From Lactobacillus sp. (lineage in GTDB: Bacteria > Bacillota > Bacilli > Lactobacillales > Lactobacillaceae): a stretch of DNA of 5,101 bases. The stretch lies in NCBI GenBank assembly GCA_003482405.1, contig DMZB01000240.1:1-5101 (forward strand), written 5' to 3'. A model generated the notes under the pieces. The model was not told the DNA's origin and made no database searches. It worked only from the letters and a program-made list of their open reading frames with translations. A program made the translations under genes and the position numbers. Below are positions 4,633 to 5,101 of the stretch, piece after piece. The stretch's first letter is position 1. Every line of letters starts with the position of its first letter.

Positions 4633-5101
4633 ATGGGAATTACTGATATTCTTATTGCCCTAGTCCCTGTCATTGCCTGGGGTAGTATTGGCCTTGTTTC
4701 AGGCCGTTTGGGCGGCTCTGCCGCTCAACAAACACTTGGTATGACGATGGGTGCGGTAGTATTTGGCATCATTGCTTGGTTTATTTATCGGCCGGCATTG
4801 GATGCAAAAGTTTGGATCGCAGGTATTTTATCCGGCTTGTTTTGGGTTGTTGGTCAGGCGGGCCAGTTCACGTCCATGAAGGCGCTGGGTGTGTCTAAGA
4901 CGATCCCGTTGTCGACCGGATTGCAGTTAGCTGGTAACGCATTAGCAGGGGTCTTGCTGTTTAGAGAATGGACAACGGGCCGTCAGTACACGCTGGGTAC
5001 ACTAGCCGTTATCGCGTTGATTATCGGAGCGACCTTAACTTCGCGGCGTGACAAACGTAAGCAAGAGGGTGCTGGGCGTCAGGAAAATACTGGTGCCGGT
5101 G
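4633..5101 (+). CDS. glcU: GlcU-type glucose uptake protein (GRP/sugar transport family), 3'-truncated by the window end
   Basis: This is the first 156 codons of a membrane permease of the GlcU/RhaT-like family (drug/metabolite transporter superfamily, normally about 285 residues with 10 membrane helices). Family members import glucose without the PTS, probably with protons. Five hydrophobic segments are visible, at roughly residues 4-23, 33-52, 58-75, 92-110 and 117-136, followed by a basic, hydrophilic loop (SRRDKRKQEG), as expected for the central cytoplasmic loop. The stretch from GLFWVVGQAGQFTSMKALG (68-86) through GVSKTIPLSTGLQL (86-99) is characteristic of the family. The start is ATG 4633: an in-frame TGA lies at 4627-4629, and GGAG (4618-4621) is 11 bases upstream, a slightly long spacing. 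The gene begins 51 bases after the glucokinase stop with no terminator between, so the two are probably cotranscribed. Confidence 0.88.
   Translation, partial: MGITDILIALVPVIAWGSIGLVSGRLGGSAAQQTLGMTMGAVVFGIIAWFIYRPALDAKVWIAGILSGLFWVVGQAGQFTSMKALGVSKTIPLSTGLQLAGNALAGVLLFREWTTGRQYTLGTLAVIALIIGATLTSRRDKRKQEGAGRQENTGAG

Noticed and set aside
1..5101. CRISPR array, phage attachment site, toxin-antitoxin pair or defence system
   Set aside because: There are no regularly spaced direct repeats, no integrase or att-like duplication at the tmRNA 3' end, and no paired small genes with recognisable toxin or antitoxin features.

Overview
The window looks like a chromosomal segment of a lactic acid bacterium, most likely a member of the Lactobacillaceae. 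The tmRNA tag peptide, read as AKDNNSYALAA, is of the type known from lactobacilli. The glucokinase, the GlcU-type glucose permease, the NRAMP manganese transporter, the GAGG-type ribosome binding sites and a cre-like site all fit a low-to-mid GC Firmicute. I do not assign a species. All genes recognised with confidence are on the + strand.

Layout. (1) Positions 1 to about 456 are the right-hand part of an IS200/IS605-family element: the last 103 codons of the Y1 transposase TnpA, then a subterminal region of five inverted repeats. (2) Positions 457-865 hold no firm gene. They contain a Fur-box-like sequence, weak promoter-like motifs and a run of five small inverted repeats just before mntH, inside a doubtful 64-codon ORF. 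(3) Positions 866-2281 encode a 471-residue NRAMP divalent-metal transporter (MntH type), closed by a strong intrinsic terminator. (4) Positions 2498-2723 are the remains of a sugar O-acetyltransferase (maltose acetyltransferase family). The N-terminal Mac domain and the last ~19 codons survive in different frames and the catalytic left-handed beta-helix is missing. Its promoter and ribosome binding site look intact. (5) Positions 2798-3161 are ssrA (tmRNA), with its own promoter and terminator and no encoded CCA end. (6) Positions 3238-3555 are a roughly 320-base regulatory region with a nested palindrome and a promoter overlapped by a cre-like site. (7) Positions 3556-4581 encode a ROK-family glucokinase. 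After a 51-base gap comes the first half of a GlcU-type glucose uptake protein, cut by the window end.

How the genes work together. The last two genes form a probable operon for non-PTS glucose use: GlcU imports free glucose by facilitated, probably proton-coupled, transport, and the glucokinase phosphorylates it with ATP. The cre-like site suggests CcpA control. The manganese transporter fits the high Mn2+ demand of lactobacilli. The tmRNA is a housekeeping ribosome-rescue gene. I found no convincing new multi-gene system. The most informative unusual items are the internally deleted acetyltransferase, the nested palindrome upstream of the glucokinase gene and the hairpin-rich mntH leader.
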